From assembly GCF_000328685.1 (NCBI RefSeq), contig NC_019974.1:735001-799000 (forward strand): a stretch of DNA of 64,000 nt, written 5' to 3'. Position 1 is the first letter of the stretch; each line of letters starts with the position of its first letter. This document shows, in pieces, positions 25,999 through 33,775 of this stretch. This DNA is from Natronococcus occultus SP4 (GTDB lineage: Archaea; Halobacteriota; Halobacteria; Halobacteriales; Natrialbaceae). Made by a program: the position numbers and the translations under genes. Under the pieces are notes generated by a model. It had not been told where the DNA came from, ran no database searches, and saw nothing but the letters and a program-made list of their open reading frames with translations.

Positions 25999-26457
25999 AT
26001 GCACGTTCTCGACTCCTCGGCTTTTATCCACGACTATCACACGACCGAACAGATCGCGACGATTCCGCTCGTCCGCGAAGAACTCGAAGACGAGAGCGCC
26101 TATCGCTACGACGCGATGGAGGGCTCGGGGATGCACATCCACATCCCCAACGAGGACACGACCGAGAAGGTTCGTCGCGCGGCGAGCGAATCGGGCGATC
26201 TCGACGTCCTCTCCGAGACCGACGTTCGGCTGGTCGCCGCCAGCTTCGAGCTCGATGCCGTGCTTGTCACCGACGACTACGCGATGCAAAACGTCGCCGA
26301 GAAGCTAAACGTCGACGTCGAGGTGATCGCCCGGGAGGGGATCGAAGAGCAGCGCAGCTGGCGGTTCCAGTGTCAGGGCTGTGGCCGCGAGTTCGACGAG
26401 GAGAAAGAGCGGTGTCCGATCTGTGGCACGGAGCTGGCGCGCAAAAACCCGACCTAA
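25999..26457 (+). CDS. Nob1-like endonuclease (rRNA maturation)
   Basis: 152 residues. An N-terminal PIN nuclease domain (about 1-120) starts MHVLDSSAFIHDYHT with the first catalytic Asp at 5 and continues with DVRLVAASFELDAVLVTDDYAMQN, which supplies other acidic residues. A C-terminal zinc ribbon (CQGCGREFDEEKERCPIC) completes the Nob1 arrangement. Nob1 cleaves the 3' end of 16S rRNA precursor. It lies four bases after the PRC-barrel gene, and its end overlaps the convergent protease gene by four bases. Confidence 0.9.
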   Translation: MHVLDSSAFIHDYHTTEQIATIPLVREELEDESAYRYDAMEGSGMHIHIPNEDTTEKVRRAASESGDLDVLSETDVRLVAASFELDAVLVTDDYAMQNVAEKLNVDVEVIAREGIEEQRSWRFQCQGCGREFDEEKERCPICGTELARKNPT

Positions 26458-27551
26458 ACGACCAGGAGAAGCATCTGAATCGCGTTGTACGCGCCGTGGA
26501 CAAGCGCCGGGACCACCAGGTTCTCGGTCCGTTCGTAGATGAATCCCAGCACCAGCGAGAGGCCGAACAACACGGCCAGGCTCGCGAGGATCTGTCCGGG
26601 ACCCGCGGTCGCGTACGCGGAGACGTGGACGCCGGCGAAGATCACGCTCGTGACGACGACGGCGCCGTACCGCGAGAACGTCTCGTACAGCGACTTCTGG
26701 ATGACGTTTCGGTAGAGCAGCTCCTCGAAGGGACCGACCACCAGCAGCATGCCGGGAACGATCACGACGAGCAGCTCGGGGTTCTGTTCGACCTGCTGGG
26801 TCGTCCCGTGGTCGGCGGTATCGACGCCGACGGCGGTCATCGCGATCGAGATCACGATCAGCGCACCGAACAGCAGGACCAGCCCGCCGACCGTCCAGCC
26901 CACCGTCCGCAGGCTCGGAACCTCGAGATCGAGAAACGACAGGTCGTACCCGCGAAACGCCATCGTAATCGCGGCGACGGCACCGAGTCCGAGCGCCGTC
27001 GAGAGATACTGCAGGAGCTGCCCCTGGACGCCGTCGAACCCGAGCAACGGGGCGAGGACGATACTGACGATCGCCATCGCAATCAGTCCGGCGAAACCGA
27101 CCCCGGCCATCGTCGAGAACCGAAGCGTCCGTTCGATCAGGCCACGGGCCGATACTCCGCCGTAGTCGGCGGCGGCGACGCCGATCGAGCCGCCAGCCGC
27201 AGCGAACGCCAGAAAGAGTAGTGACACCGTTCCGTCGAGTCCCGGAACGGCAGTCGAGCCGGTGATCCCCTGGTTGAGCGCGTACCCGGTCAACAATACG
27301 ACGCCCAGACTGGAGCCTGCGGCCAGGACGGCGCCCGACGCTGGAGCGAGCACGCCGTGACGACGGGTGAGGAAGGCGACGACGGAGACGACTGCGAGCG
27401 CCCCAGCCAGCTGGACAAACGGGTCCTCGACCCCGCCACGGACGGGAACGAGAACGGCGGCCATGGCGACGACTGCGGGAACGACGCCGAGCGACGGGAC
27501 GAACGACTCGCCGGTCGCGTCCTCGTCACCGGCGCGTGCTGTCTCGGTCAT
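26454..27551 (-). CDS. CPBP family intramembrane protease
   Basis: 365 residues from ATG 27551, with about eight to ten hydrophobic segments. The catalytic motifs of the CAAX/bacteriocin-processing (CPBP, Abi) family are in order: EELLYRNV near residue 275, then FAGVHVSAYA near 305 and LVHGAYNAI near the end, the metal- and water-binding residues of the family. It likely cleaves membrane proteins or peptides. Function in haloarchaea is undefined. It overlaps the convergent nob1 stop by four bases. Confidence 0.85.
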   Translation of the reverse strand: MTETARAGDEDATGESFVPSLGVVPAVVAMAAVLVPVRGGVEDPFVQLAGALAVVSVVAFLTRRHGVLAPASGAVLAAGSSLGVVLLTGYALNQGITGSTAVPGLDGTVSLLFLAFAAAGGSIGVAAADYGGVSARGLIERTLRFSTMAGVGFAGLIAMAIVSIVLAPLLGFDGVQGQLLQYLSTALGLGAVAAITMAFRGYDLSFLDLEVPSLRTVGWTVGGLVLLFGALIVISIAMTAVGVDTADHGTTQQVEQNPELLVVIVPGMLLVVGPFEELLYRNVIQKSLYETFSRYGAVVVTSVIFAGVHVSAYATAGPGQILASLAVLFGLSLVLGFIYERTENLVVPALVHGAYNAIQMLLLVV

Positions 27552-27639
27552 ACGCGTGTATTCGATCGGGCACTCATAGGGCCTCCGCAATTGATTACCG
27601 GCGTACCAACGTCGCCGCGCGACCACGTCGGTGAACGAA

Positions 27640-27895
27640 GAGGTGAACTACCCCACCCTACTGACTCGCGGTTATCGCCGCTCGTTTCTTGAGGGTGGGG
27701 CTTCCTGTGTCAACGACGGCACTTGCAGGAACCACGTCTCTAGACGAGCTAGAGCGTGACCCCGCAGCGTCCACGAGAACTCCGTTCTCGTGTGCCCCAT
27801 CAGAACCGTCGGTTCTGAGGACGGTGCCAGTCTCAGCAGATCGTTCGAAAGGCGCTTTGCGCCTTTCGTGATCACGAGAGAGCGGAGCTCTCTCG
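27640..27895 (-). ncRNA. Hairpin-rich tnpB 3' end, omega-RNA-like
   Basis: On the minus strand the 3' part of the tnpB remnant contains a row of perfect stems: 27738-27754 (6 pairs), 27772-27792 (9 pairs, three-base loop), 27801-27817 (7 pairs, three-base loop), 27846-27868 (10 pairs, three-base loop) and 27875-27895 (9 pairs, three-base loop). A 9-bp inverted repeat, 27651-27659 with 27692-27700, straddles the tnpB stop. Archaeal IS1341-type tnpB genes are known to give overlapping 3' RNAs, so this is a plausible omega RNA. Exact ends are unknown. Confidence 0.5.
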
Positions 27896-28464
27896 AACGA
27901 CGTTGATTCGGCCAGTTCCTGACCTACTCCAGAAGAGTCCTCAACCACTCCCAGTTCGACCAACCCAAGACGCTGCACTTCCAATACAGCGTTCTGGTCA
28001 CGGTCTGTCTCGAACCCGCACGACGGACACGAATGCTCGCGCACCCACAACGGCTTCTCCGACTCGACACCACACTGGACGCACCGCTTCGTCGTTCCCT
28101 CTGGTGGCACACGGATAACGTGACAGCCGTTTTTCTCGCCGAAGCGTTGGAACGTTTGCAGTGTTTCGTACCATGACATCGACGCGATGTTCCGACTATT
28201 ACCGTTCTGTTGCATCATGCTGCCGACGTTCAGGTCTTCGAGGAACACGGCGTCGTATCGTTGCGTGTATGCGTTGGCGAGAGCTTCTCGATACGCCTGA
28301 CGCTTATTCGACAACCGCTCGTATGCCCGCGTTAAGCGGTGGCGTGCCTTGTTCCAGTTGTTCGACCCATGTTCCTTGCGAGAAACAGCTTGCTGCCGTT
28401 GCTCCTTGAGGACGGAGACTAACCCTGCAAAAGTTAACTGCCGGGATATGGAACCCACGCCCAT
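27658..28464 (-). pseudogene. tnpB: Truncated TnpB (IS1341-type) nuclease
   Basis: The C-terminal part of a TnpB, about 250 residues of the usual 400 or so. Recognisable homology starts near 28416 (VLKEQRQQAVSRKEHGSNNW) and includes the second RuvC motif (FLEDLNVGSMM), the zinc finger CVQCGVES with CPSCGFETDRDQN, and a terminus VVDTGSPTLKKRA typical of haloarchaeal TnpB. The N-terminal part with the first RuvC Asp is absent; the sequence upstream of 28416 is unrelated. A segment between the zinc finger and terminus encodes the hairpin array. The nuclease should be inactive. No TnpA is nearby. Confidence 0.8.
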
Positions 28465-28593
28465 GGATCGTGAGAGCGCACGACGACTCGAGCGCCGCGT
28501 CGGTCGGCGATCGGTAGCGAGCACTCGCCGAGCCGCGTCCGTCGGGAGCGCTCGCGAGTCTCGAGGCGGGACCGAACGCGGGGGGTGAGCGCG

Positions 28594-29250
28594 ATGAGTT
28601 TCATCGCCGAGTACTCGCTGTCGAACCAGCCGATCATGCAAACCGTATGCCGGCAAGTACCCGAGGTGACGGTCGAGGTCGAGGACGAACAGCCGGACCG
28701 CCACGACGGCTCCCACCTGACCTTTCGGGCGATCGGCGAGGAGCCGGAGCTCGAGCGATTCTTCGAGAGACTGGCGGACGATCCGTCGGTCGAGGCGTTC
28801 GAACGGCTCTCGACGCTCTCGGAGCGGTGTCTGTTTCGCGTTCGGCTCACCTCCGAAGGGGAGCGGGGGATGACCTACGTCGACGCCGTCGAGTTCGGCG
28901 TCACGCTTCTGGACATCGAACTGCGAGCGGAACAGGCCCGCTACCGGGCGCACTTTCCGAGCCGGGAGGCGCTGTCGGCCTACCGGGAGTGTTGTGAGGA
29001 GCGGGATCTGGCGTTTTCGCTCCGTCGGCTCTACCGGAGCGAGGACGACGAGACCGCAAAGTACGATCTCACGCCTCGCCAGGCCGCAGTCCTGCGTCGC
29101 GCGCTGGAACGGGGCTACTTCGACGTCCCCCGGAACGTCTCCACGGAGGAGCTGGCCGAGGAATTCGAGGTCTCAAGCCAGGCGCTCTCGGCGCTGCTCC
29201 GGCGCGGCCAGCGGACGATTCTGCGGGATACGTTCGGTAACGAGGAGTAG
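28594..29250 (+). CDS. Bat-type HTH-10 transcriptional regulator
   Basis: 218 residues from ATG 28594; a GTG nine bases upstream is in frame. The N-terminal 150 residues match the regulatory region of the bacterio-opsin activator family (SFIAEYSLSNQP start, FPSREALSAYRECCEER). The C-terminal HTH_10 domain reads YDLTPRQAAVLRRALERGYF followed by AEEFEVSSQALSALLRRGQR. It probably regulates transcription in response to an unknown signal. It starts about 130 bases from the tnpB remnant and converges with pgi. It is far more GC-rich than the paralogue at 7859-8533. Confidence 0.87.
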   Translation: MSFIAEYSLSNQPIMQTVCRQVPEVTVEVEDEQPDRHDGSHLTFRAIGEEPELERFFERLADDPSVEAFERLSTLSERCLFRVRLTSEGERGMTYVDAVEFGVTLLDIELRAEQARYRAHFPSREALSAYRECCEERDLAFSLRRLYRSEDDETAKYDLTPRQAAVLRRALERGYFDVPRNVSTEELAEEFEVSSQALSALLRRGQRTILRDTFGNEE

Positions 29251-29271
29251 GTTCGACCGTCTTGTGAATTG

Positions 29272-30573
29272 TTATCGTTCAACTCGAAGTTCGGTCTTCT
29301 CCGCGACGGCGTCGGCCTCCTCGAACTCGCCCCCGCCGAGCAGACCGCGAGTCGCCTTCTTGGCCCACTCCACGGCGGGCTGTTCGAACGTGTTGACGCC
29401 GTACAGCTCGCCGGCGAGGACGCAGGCCGCCTCCATCCCGTACAGCAGGCCCCCGAGCTCGTACTCGTCGACCCGCTCGAGTTCGATCCGGACGTTCGGT
29501 CGCCCCGCCGCGGCGAGACTGGCCTCCGTCGCCTCGAACTCCGCGTCGAGTAACTCGCCCAGCGTCGCGTCGCCGAGGTAGGCGAGGTCGTCGACCTCGG
29601 TGTCGGGGATCGCCCGGTCGTCGGTCTCGCGCGGGGTAACGAACGTGACGACCTTGTCCCGCGGCCCGGCGCGGTAGAGCTGGAGCTGGGAGTGTTGGTC
29701 GGTGACACCTAGGGCACGAAGCGGGGTCTGCCCGAGGTCGTCTTTCCCGAGACTCTCGGCCCACAGCTGGGCGAACCACTCCGAGTAGGTCTCGAGGGAC
29801 TCGGCGTAGGGGACCATCGCGTTCATCCCCGCGCCCCGGGCGTCCAGCGCGTAGCTGGTCGCGCCGTAGGCGTAGGCCGGACAGTCGAACAGCGAGCCCG
29901 ACAGGGTCTCGGCCTCGGCTGCAGCGCCCTCGAGCAGGGCCTCGAGGTCGTGGCCACAGACCGCGGCGGCGACCATCCCCACCGCGGAGAGCGCCGAGAA
30001 GCGACCCGGGACGCCGTTGGGCACCTTCAGCGACGGCAGGTCGTGGCGATCCGACAGATCGCGGAGGGGGCCGGACTCGCCCGTCGTCACGATCGTCCGC
30101 TCGGTCCAGTCGACGCCCGCGTCCTCGAAGGCCTCCCGGACCGTAAGGAAGTTCGCCAGCGTCTCCGCGGTCGTCCCCGACCGGGAGACGACGTTGATAG
30201 CGGTGTCCTCGAGGGGGAGCCGATCGAGGTGGTTCGAGACCCATTCGGGGTCGATGTTGTCGAGGGAGACGGCCTCGGTCTCGCTGTCGTCAGCGAGCGC
30301 GTTCGTGATCGTCGCCGCGCCCAGCGCGCTGCCGCCGATGCCGACAGTGAGCAGCGCCTCGGCGTCGGCGACGGGTTCGACGGTTCGGCGGATCTCGTCG
30401 GGGTCGGTTCGCCGCGGAAGGTTCAGCGCCTCGTAGCCGTGCTCTCCGTCGGCCATCCCGTCTTCGATGCGTTCGTGCGCGTCGGCGACCTGCTCGTCCA
30501 GGCGCTCCAGCGACTCGCGGGAGACGCCCGGCGAGGCGACCGACGCGAGCGCGTTACCGATGTCGACGTCCAT
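29272..30573 (-). CDS. pgi: Glucose-6-phosphate isomerase
   Basis: 433 residues. It interconverts glucose 6-phosphate and fructose 6-phosphate. The PGI superfamily SIS motifs are clear: TVGIGGSALGAATITNAL near residue 75, NVVSRSGTTAETLANFL near 130, and a C-terminal GVNTFEQPAVEWAKKATRG containing the family's QPAVEWAK motif. A central PAYAYGATSYALDARGAG is also conserved. It ends 21 bases from the HTH gene on the other strand. Confidence 0.95.
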   Translation of the reverse strand: MDVDIGNALASVASPGVSRESLERLDEQVADAHERIEDGMADGEHGYEALNLPRRTDPDEIRRTVEPVADAEALLTVGIGGSALGAATITNALADDSETEAVSLDNIDPEWVSNHLDRLPLEDTAINVVSRSGTTAETLANFLTVREAFEDAGVDWTERTIVTTGESGPLRDLSDRHDLPSLKVPNGVPGRFSALSAVGMVAAAVCGHDLEALLEGAAAEAETLSGSLFDCPAYAYGATSYALDARGAGMNAMVPYAESLETYSEWFAQLWAESLGKDDLGQTPLRALGVTDQHSQLQLYRAGPRDKVVTFVTPRETDDRAIPDTEVDDLAYLGDATLGELLDAEFEATEASLAAAGRPNVRIELERVDEYELGGLLYGMEAACVLAGELYGVNTFEQPAVEWAKKATRGLLGGGEFEEADAVAEKTELRVER

Positions 30574-30627
30574 GCTCGTGAGGGCACCCGCCTGCGGTAA
30601 AGGCGTTCCGTCACGCAGCGAAGCGGG

Positions 30628-31785
30628 TTAGGCCGCGAGCTCGCGCAACCGTCGCTCCAGCACCCGCTCGAGCACCGGCGTCGCGGTCAACAGCCCGTCC
30701 CTGATCGCACGGAGGAAGCGCGACTCGGCGAGGACGAATCGCTCCATCAGCGCGGCGTCGCGCTGGACGGCCCGAACCGGCTCGCGCCGCGTCAGGTAGT
30801 ACTGATCGACCGCCGCGGGAACCGTTGCCAGACTCGCCAGCCAGCGCGAGAGCGCCCGCGCGTCCTCGAGGGCAAGCGCGGCACCCATCCCGGCGATCGG
30901 GTGGACGGCGTGGGCCGCGTCGCCGACGAGCGCGATGCGATCGCTCACCCACCGGTCCATCGAGACCTCCCGAACCGTGTCGGCGAACAGCTCGCCGCGT
31001 CGCCGCTCGAGGGTCTCCGGGAGGATCCATCCCAGATCGGAGAGGGCGCGCCGGAGCTCGGTCGTCGTCGGCTTCTCGTCGGCCTCGACGCCGCGTTTCG
31101 TCCCGACGTTGACGAGTCCGCGGTCGCCGATCGCGACGAGAAACGCCTCCGTCGACGGTCCCGAGACGCTCGTCATGACCTCGGGGAACGATCCGTCCGC
31201 GTCGGTCCAGAACGACCAGACCGCCGTCTCGCTGTGTCGGAGCTGCTCGCCCTCGAAGCAGTGCTCGCGCACCGCCGATCGAATCCCGTCGGCGCCGACG
31301 ACGAGGTCGTACGTCCGGCGTTCGCCGGTCGTCAGCTCGACGGTCACCGCGTCCGGCTCCTCCCGGACGGCCGTCACCGTCGTTCCGAACTCGATTCGCT
31401 CGCGGGGGATCCCCACCAGCAACGCGTCGTGCAAGTCCGCTCGGTGGACCGCGACCAGCTGCGGGCCGGCTCCGATCGCCGGGAGCTCGAGCGTCGAATC
31501 AGCGCGGCCCGACGCGGTCCGGAGCCGGATCTTCTCGGGGGTGGTTCCGCGCTCGGTGACGTCCTCGAGGACGTCGAGGTCGTCGAGGACCGACACGCCG
31601 TTCGCCCAGAGCGAAACGCCGTAACCGATTCGTTCGAAGGCGTCGGCTACCTCGACGACGTCGTACTCGATCCCAGCCCGTTCTTCCAGGAACGCCGCGA
31701 GCGCTCCGCCGGCGATTCCGCACCCAACGACGAGGACGCGGGTCCGCTCCTCGCTCCCCGTGTCGTGTCGTGCCATGGCGTTCAT
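30628..31785 (-). CDS. FAD-dependent monooxygenase-like oxidoreductase
   Basis: 385 residues. An N-terminal GxGxxG FAD motif (VLVVGCGIAGGALAAFLEER) and the C-terminal GDAAHAVHPIAGMGAALALEDA mark the class A flavin monooxygenase/UbiH-PHBH fold; GADGIRSAVRE is the third FAD contact. It would hydroxylate an aromatic or isoprenoid-type substrate with NAD(P)H and oxygen, or be a squalene-epoxidase-like or geranylgeranyl reductase relative. The substrate is unknown. Start ATG 31785, with another ATG three codons on. Confidence 0.85.
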   Translation of the reverse strand: MNAMARHDTGSEERTRVLVVGCGIAGGALAAFLEERAGIEYDVVEVADAFERIGYGVSLWANGVSVLDDLDVLEDVTERGTTPEKIRLRTASGRADSTLELPAIGAGPQLVAVHRADLHDALLVGIPRERIEFGTTVTAVREEPDAVTVELTTGERRTYDLVVGADGIRSAVREHCFEGEQLRHSETAVWSFWTDADGSFPEVMTSVSGPSTEAFLVAIGDRGLVNVGTKRGVEADEKPTTTELRRALSDLGWILPETLERRRGELFADTVREVSMDRWVSDRIALVGDAAHAVHPIAGMGAALALEDARALSRWLASLATVPAAVDQYYLTRREPVRAVQRDAALMERFVLAESRFLRAIRDGLLTATPVLERVLERRLRELAA

Positions 31786-31940
31786 CGATCGTACGACGAA
31801 CCGCGTCCTGTGTCTTGGGGGTCCGGTACGCGGCGCTCCTCCAGATCGCCGTCTCCGCGACCGGTCGCGGCCGGGACGTCGCGAGTCACTCAGCGTCTGG
31901 ATCCGAAACCCCGAAACCCGACAGGGCCCTACGAGCGGCC

Positions 31941-32411
31941 ATGACCGAACGAACCGGAACCTTCGTCGTCACCCACGCCGAGGACGAGTCGGCCGTCGTC
32001 CGCGACGTCGAGACCGCACAGGTACACACCCTCTCCTCGAACCCCGGGCTCGAGGTTCACGACGTCCTCGAGGGGACCGTCGCCCCCGAGCCACCCCTGG
32101 AGGTCGCCTGGGAGGTCGTCGACGTCGCCGAGCGGCGGACGATCGAACTCGTCGACAGCGATCTGGAGCCGACCACCCACGAAAAGGAGCTCGCCGCTGG
32201 CGCCGAGGTCGGCGAACTGATCCAGGAGGAACGGGCTGGAACCGGCGAGATCCACGTTTTCAACCTCGAGTCCGATATCGAAGACGCCGCACAGGACGTC
32301 CTCGAGGACGAGGAGACGGTCGCGCGAGCCGCGCGGCTCGAGGCGGTCCGCGTCGAAGTGCGTCGCTCGGCCGACGACGGCGTGTTGAGCGTTCGGTACC
32401 TTCCGGACTAG
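31941..32411 (+). CDS. Conserved haloarchaeal protein (DUF5812-like)
   Basis: 156 residues. It has a TERTGTFVVTHAEDESAVVRD start, an internal ERRTIELVDSDLEPTTHEKE and a late ETVARAARLEAVRVEVRR. From memory this corresponds to a DUF5812-type family; function unknown. It has an even beta-strand-rich character, no membrane span and no catalytic motif. Its stop overlaps the convergent gene by four bases. Confidence 0.75.
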   Translation: MTERTGTFVVTHAEDESAVVRDVETAQVHTLSSNPGLEVHDVLEGTVAPEPPLEVAWEVVDVAERRTIELVDSDLEPTTHEKELAAGAEVGELIQEERAGTGEIHVFNLESDIEDAAQDVLEDEETVARAARLEAVRVEVRRSADDGVLSVRYLPD

Positions 32412-32779
32412 CTGCTCGGTCCGCCCTTGCTCTGGACGCGCCAGCTGCCCTGGATGCCACAGGCCTCGCGGACCTCGTACTCGATCTCGGTGTCGTCGAC
32501 GATCCGCGAACCGCCCGCGACGTCCTCGACCCGCAGCGGGACGTCGAGGGTGTTGCCACAGCAGCCGACGCCGACGAACTCCTCCCAGACGTCACCTTTT
32601 GTGGCGGTATCGCGCGTTTTCCGGAGGAATGCTCGGAACGAGGGTTTCTCGACCTGGAACCGACCCCACTCCGAGAGGTCTTCGGGATAGGAGACGACGA
32701 TCCGCTGGGCAAAGGCGTCCCGTGCGGCGTCGGCCGGCTCCTCGACCATCGTGGACGATCGGGGTGTTTCGGCGGTCAT
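32408..32779 (-). CDS. Conserved haloarchaeal hypothetical protein
   Basis: 123 residues. No family is recognised. It contains RIVVSYPEDLSEWGRFQVEK, a VGVGCCGNTLDV with two adjacent Cys, and ends in YEVREACGIQGSWRVQSKGG. The CC pair and the third Cys near the C-terminus could bind a metal. Convergent with the gene at 31941-32411 and divergent from secF. Confidence 0.6.
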   Translation of the reverse strand: MTAETPRSSTMVEEPADAARDAFAQRIVVSYPEDLSEWGRFQVEKPSFRAFLRKTRDTATKGDVWEEFVGVGCCGNTLDVPLRVEDVAGGSRIVDDTEIEYEVREACGIQGSWRVQSKGGPSS

Positions 32780-32896
32780 ACTCCGGCGTACGTGATCGAG
32801 GGATTTCAGACCGTCGTCGATCCCGCATTATTCTCACTATCGCACGGCGCAGAAATTAGGAAGGCTTACACGCCCCGACGGCCAGATGGGTGGTAT

Positions 32897-33775
32897 ATGG
32901 GGTATTTCGACGTACCGGAGATCGATTACACCCGGTACAGCAACCGCCAGCTGGCGGCGGTGCCGCTTGCGGTTCTCGGGGTCGCACTGCTCGTTCTCAC
33001 CGGGTCGTTTCTGCTGTTCGGAACGCCGGTTCAGCTCGGAATGGACTTCGCCGGCGGGACGGAGTTGACGGTTCAGACGACCGCAACGGAAGGAGAGATT
33101 CCGGAGGCGTTCGAGGAGGAACCCGAGTCGGTCCAGTCCGTCGCCTCGGAGGAGAACCAGTACATCGTCCAGTTCACCTCGACCGATCAGGAGGCGTTGA
33201 GCGAGCAGGCCGAGGCGAACTTACAACAGGACGGGGACGCTGAAATCATCCAACAGGTGTCCTCGACGTCGGCGAGCTTCGGCGAGCAGACCCAACAGAC
33301 CGCGCTGCTCGGGATCGCCGTCGCCTTCCTCGGGATGAGCGTCCTCGCGTTCGTGCTGTTTCGGACGTTCGTCCCCTCGATCGCGATCGTCGCGTCGGCG
33401 TTTTCCGACATCGTGATTCCGCTCGCATTCATGTCGATCGTCGGAATCCCGCTCTCGCTGGGGACCGTGGCCGCACTGCTGATGTTGATCGGGTACTCGG
33501 TCGACTCGGATATCCTGTTGAACAACCACGTCCTCCGTCGCAGCGGTGACTTCTACGAGAGCACTCACCGCGCGATGCGGACCGGCGTCACGATGACCGT
33601 CACGTCGATGATGGCGATGCTCGTGATGGGGGTCGCCGCGTGGCTGTTCGGCGTCGAGTTGCTGTCCTCGATCGGTATCATCCTCTTTGTCGGCCTCGCC
33701 GCGGACCTGATGAACACGTACATGCTGAACCTGAGCCTGCTTCGGTGGTACAAGTTCCACGGGGTGGCACGATGA
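32897..33775 (+). CDS. secF: Protein-export membrane protein SecF
   Basis: 292 residues from ATG 32897. One N-terminal span (about 18-40), an external domain starting with LGMDFAGGTELTVQT (the D1 motif), then five spans with SVDSDILLNNHVLRR near residue 210, the conserved D4-type motif. SecDF uses the proton or sodium gradient to pull proteins across the membrane after SecYEG. The stop overlaps the secD start (ATGA), so the two are cotranslated. Confidence 0.93.
   Translation: MGYFDVPEIDYTRYSNRQLAAVPLAVLGVALLVLTGSFLLFGTPVQLGMDFAGGTELTVQTTATEGEIPEAFEEEPESVQSVASEENQYIVQFTSTDQEALSEQAEANLQQDGDAEIIQQVSSTSASFGEQTQQTALLGIAVAFLGMSVLAFVLFRTFVPSIAIVASAFSDIVIPLAFMSIVGIPLSLGTVAALLMLIGYSVDSDILLNNHVLRRSGDFYESTHRAMRTGVTMTVTSMMAMLVMGVAAWLFGVELLSSIGIILFVGLAADLMNTYMLNLSLLRWYKFHGVAR

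Noticed and set aside
28465-28953. Possible N-terminus of TnpB upstream of 28464
   Set aside because: The frame is open, but the translation has no TnpB similarity and overlaps the HTH gene in antisense. The homologous part begins near 28416.
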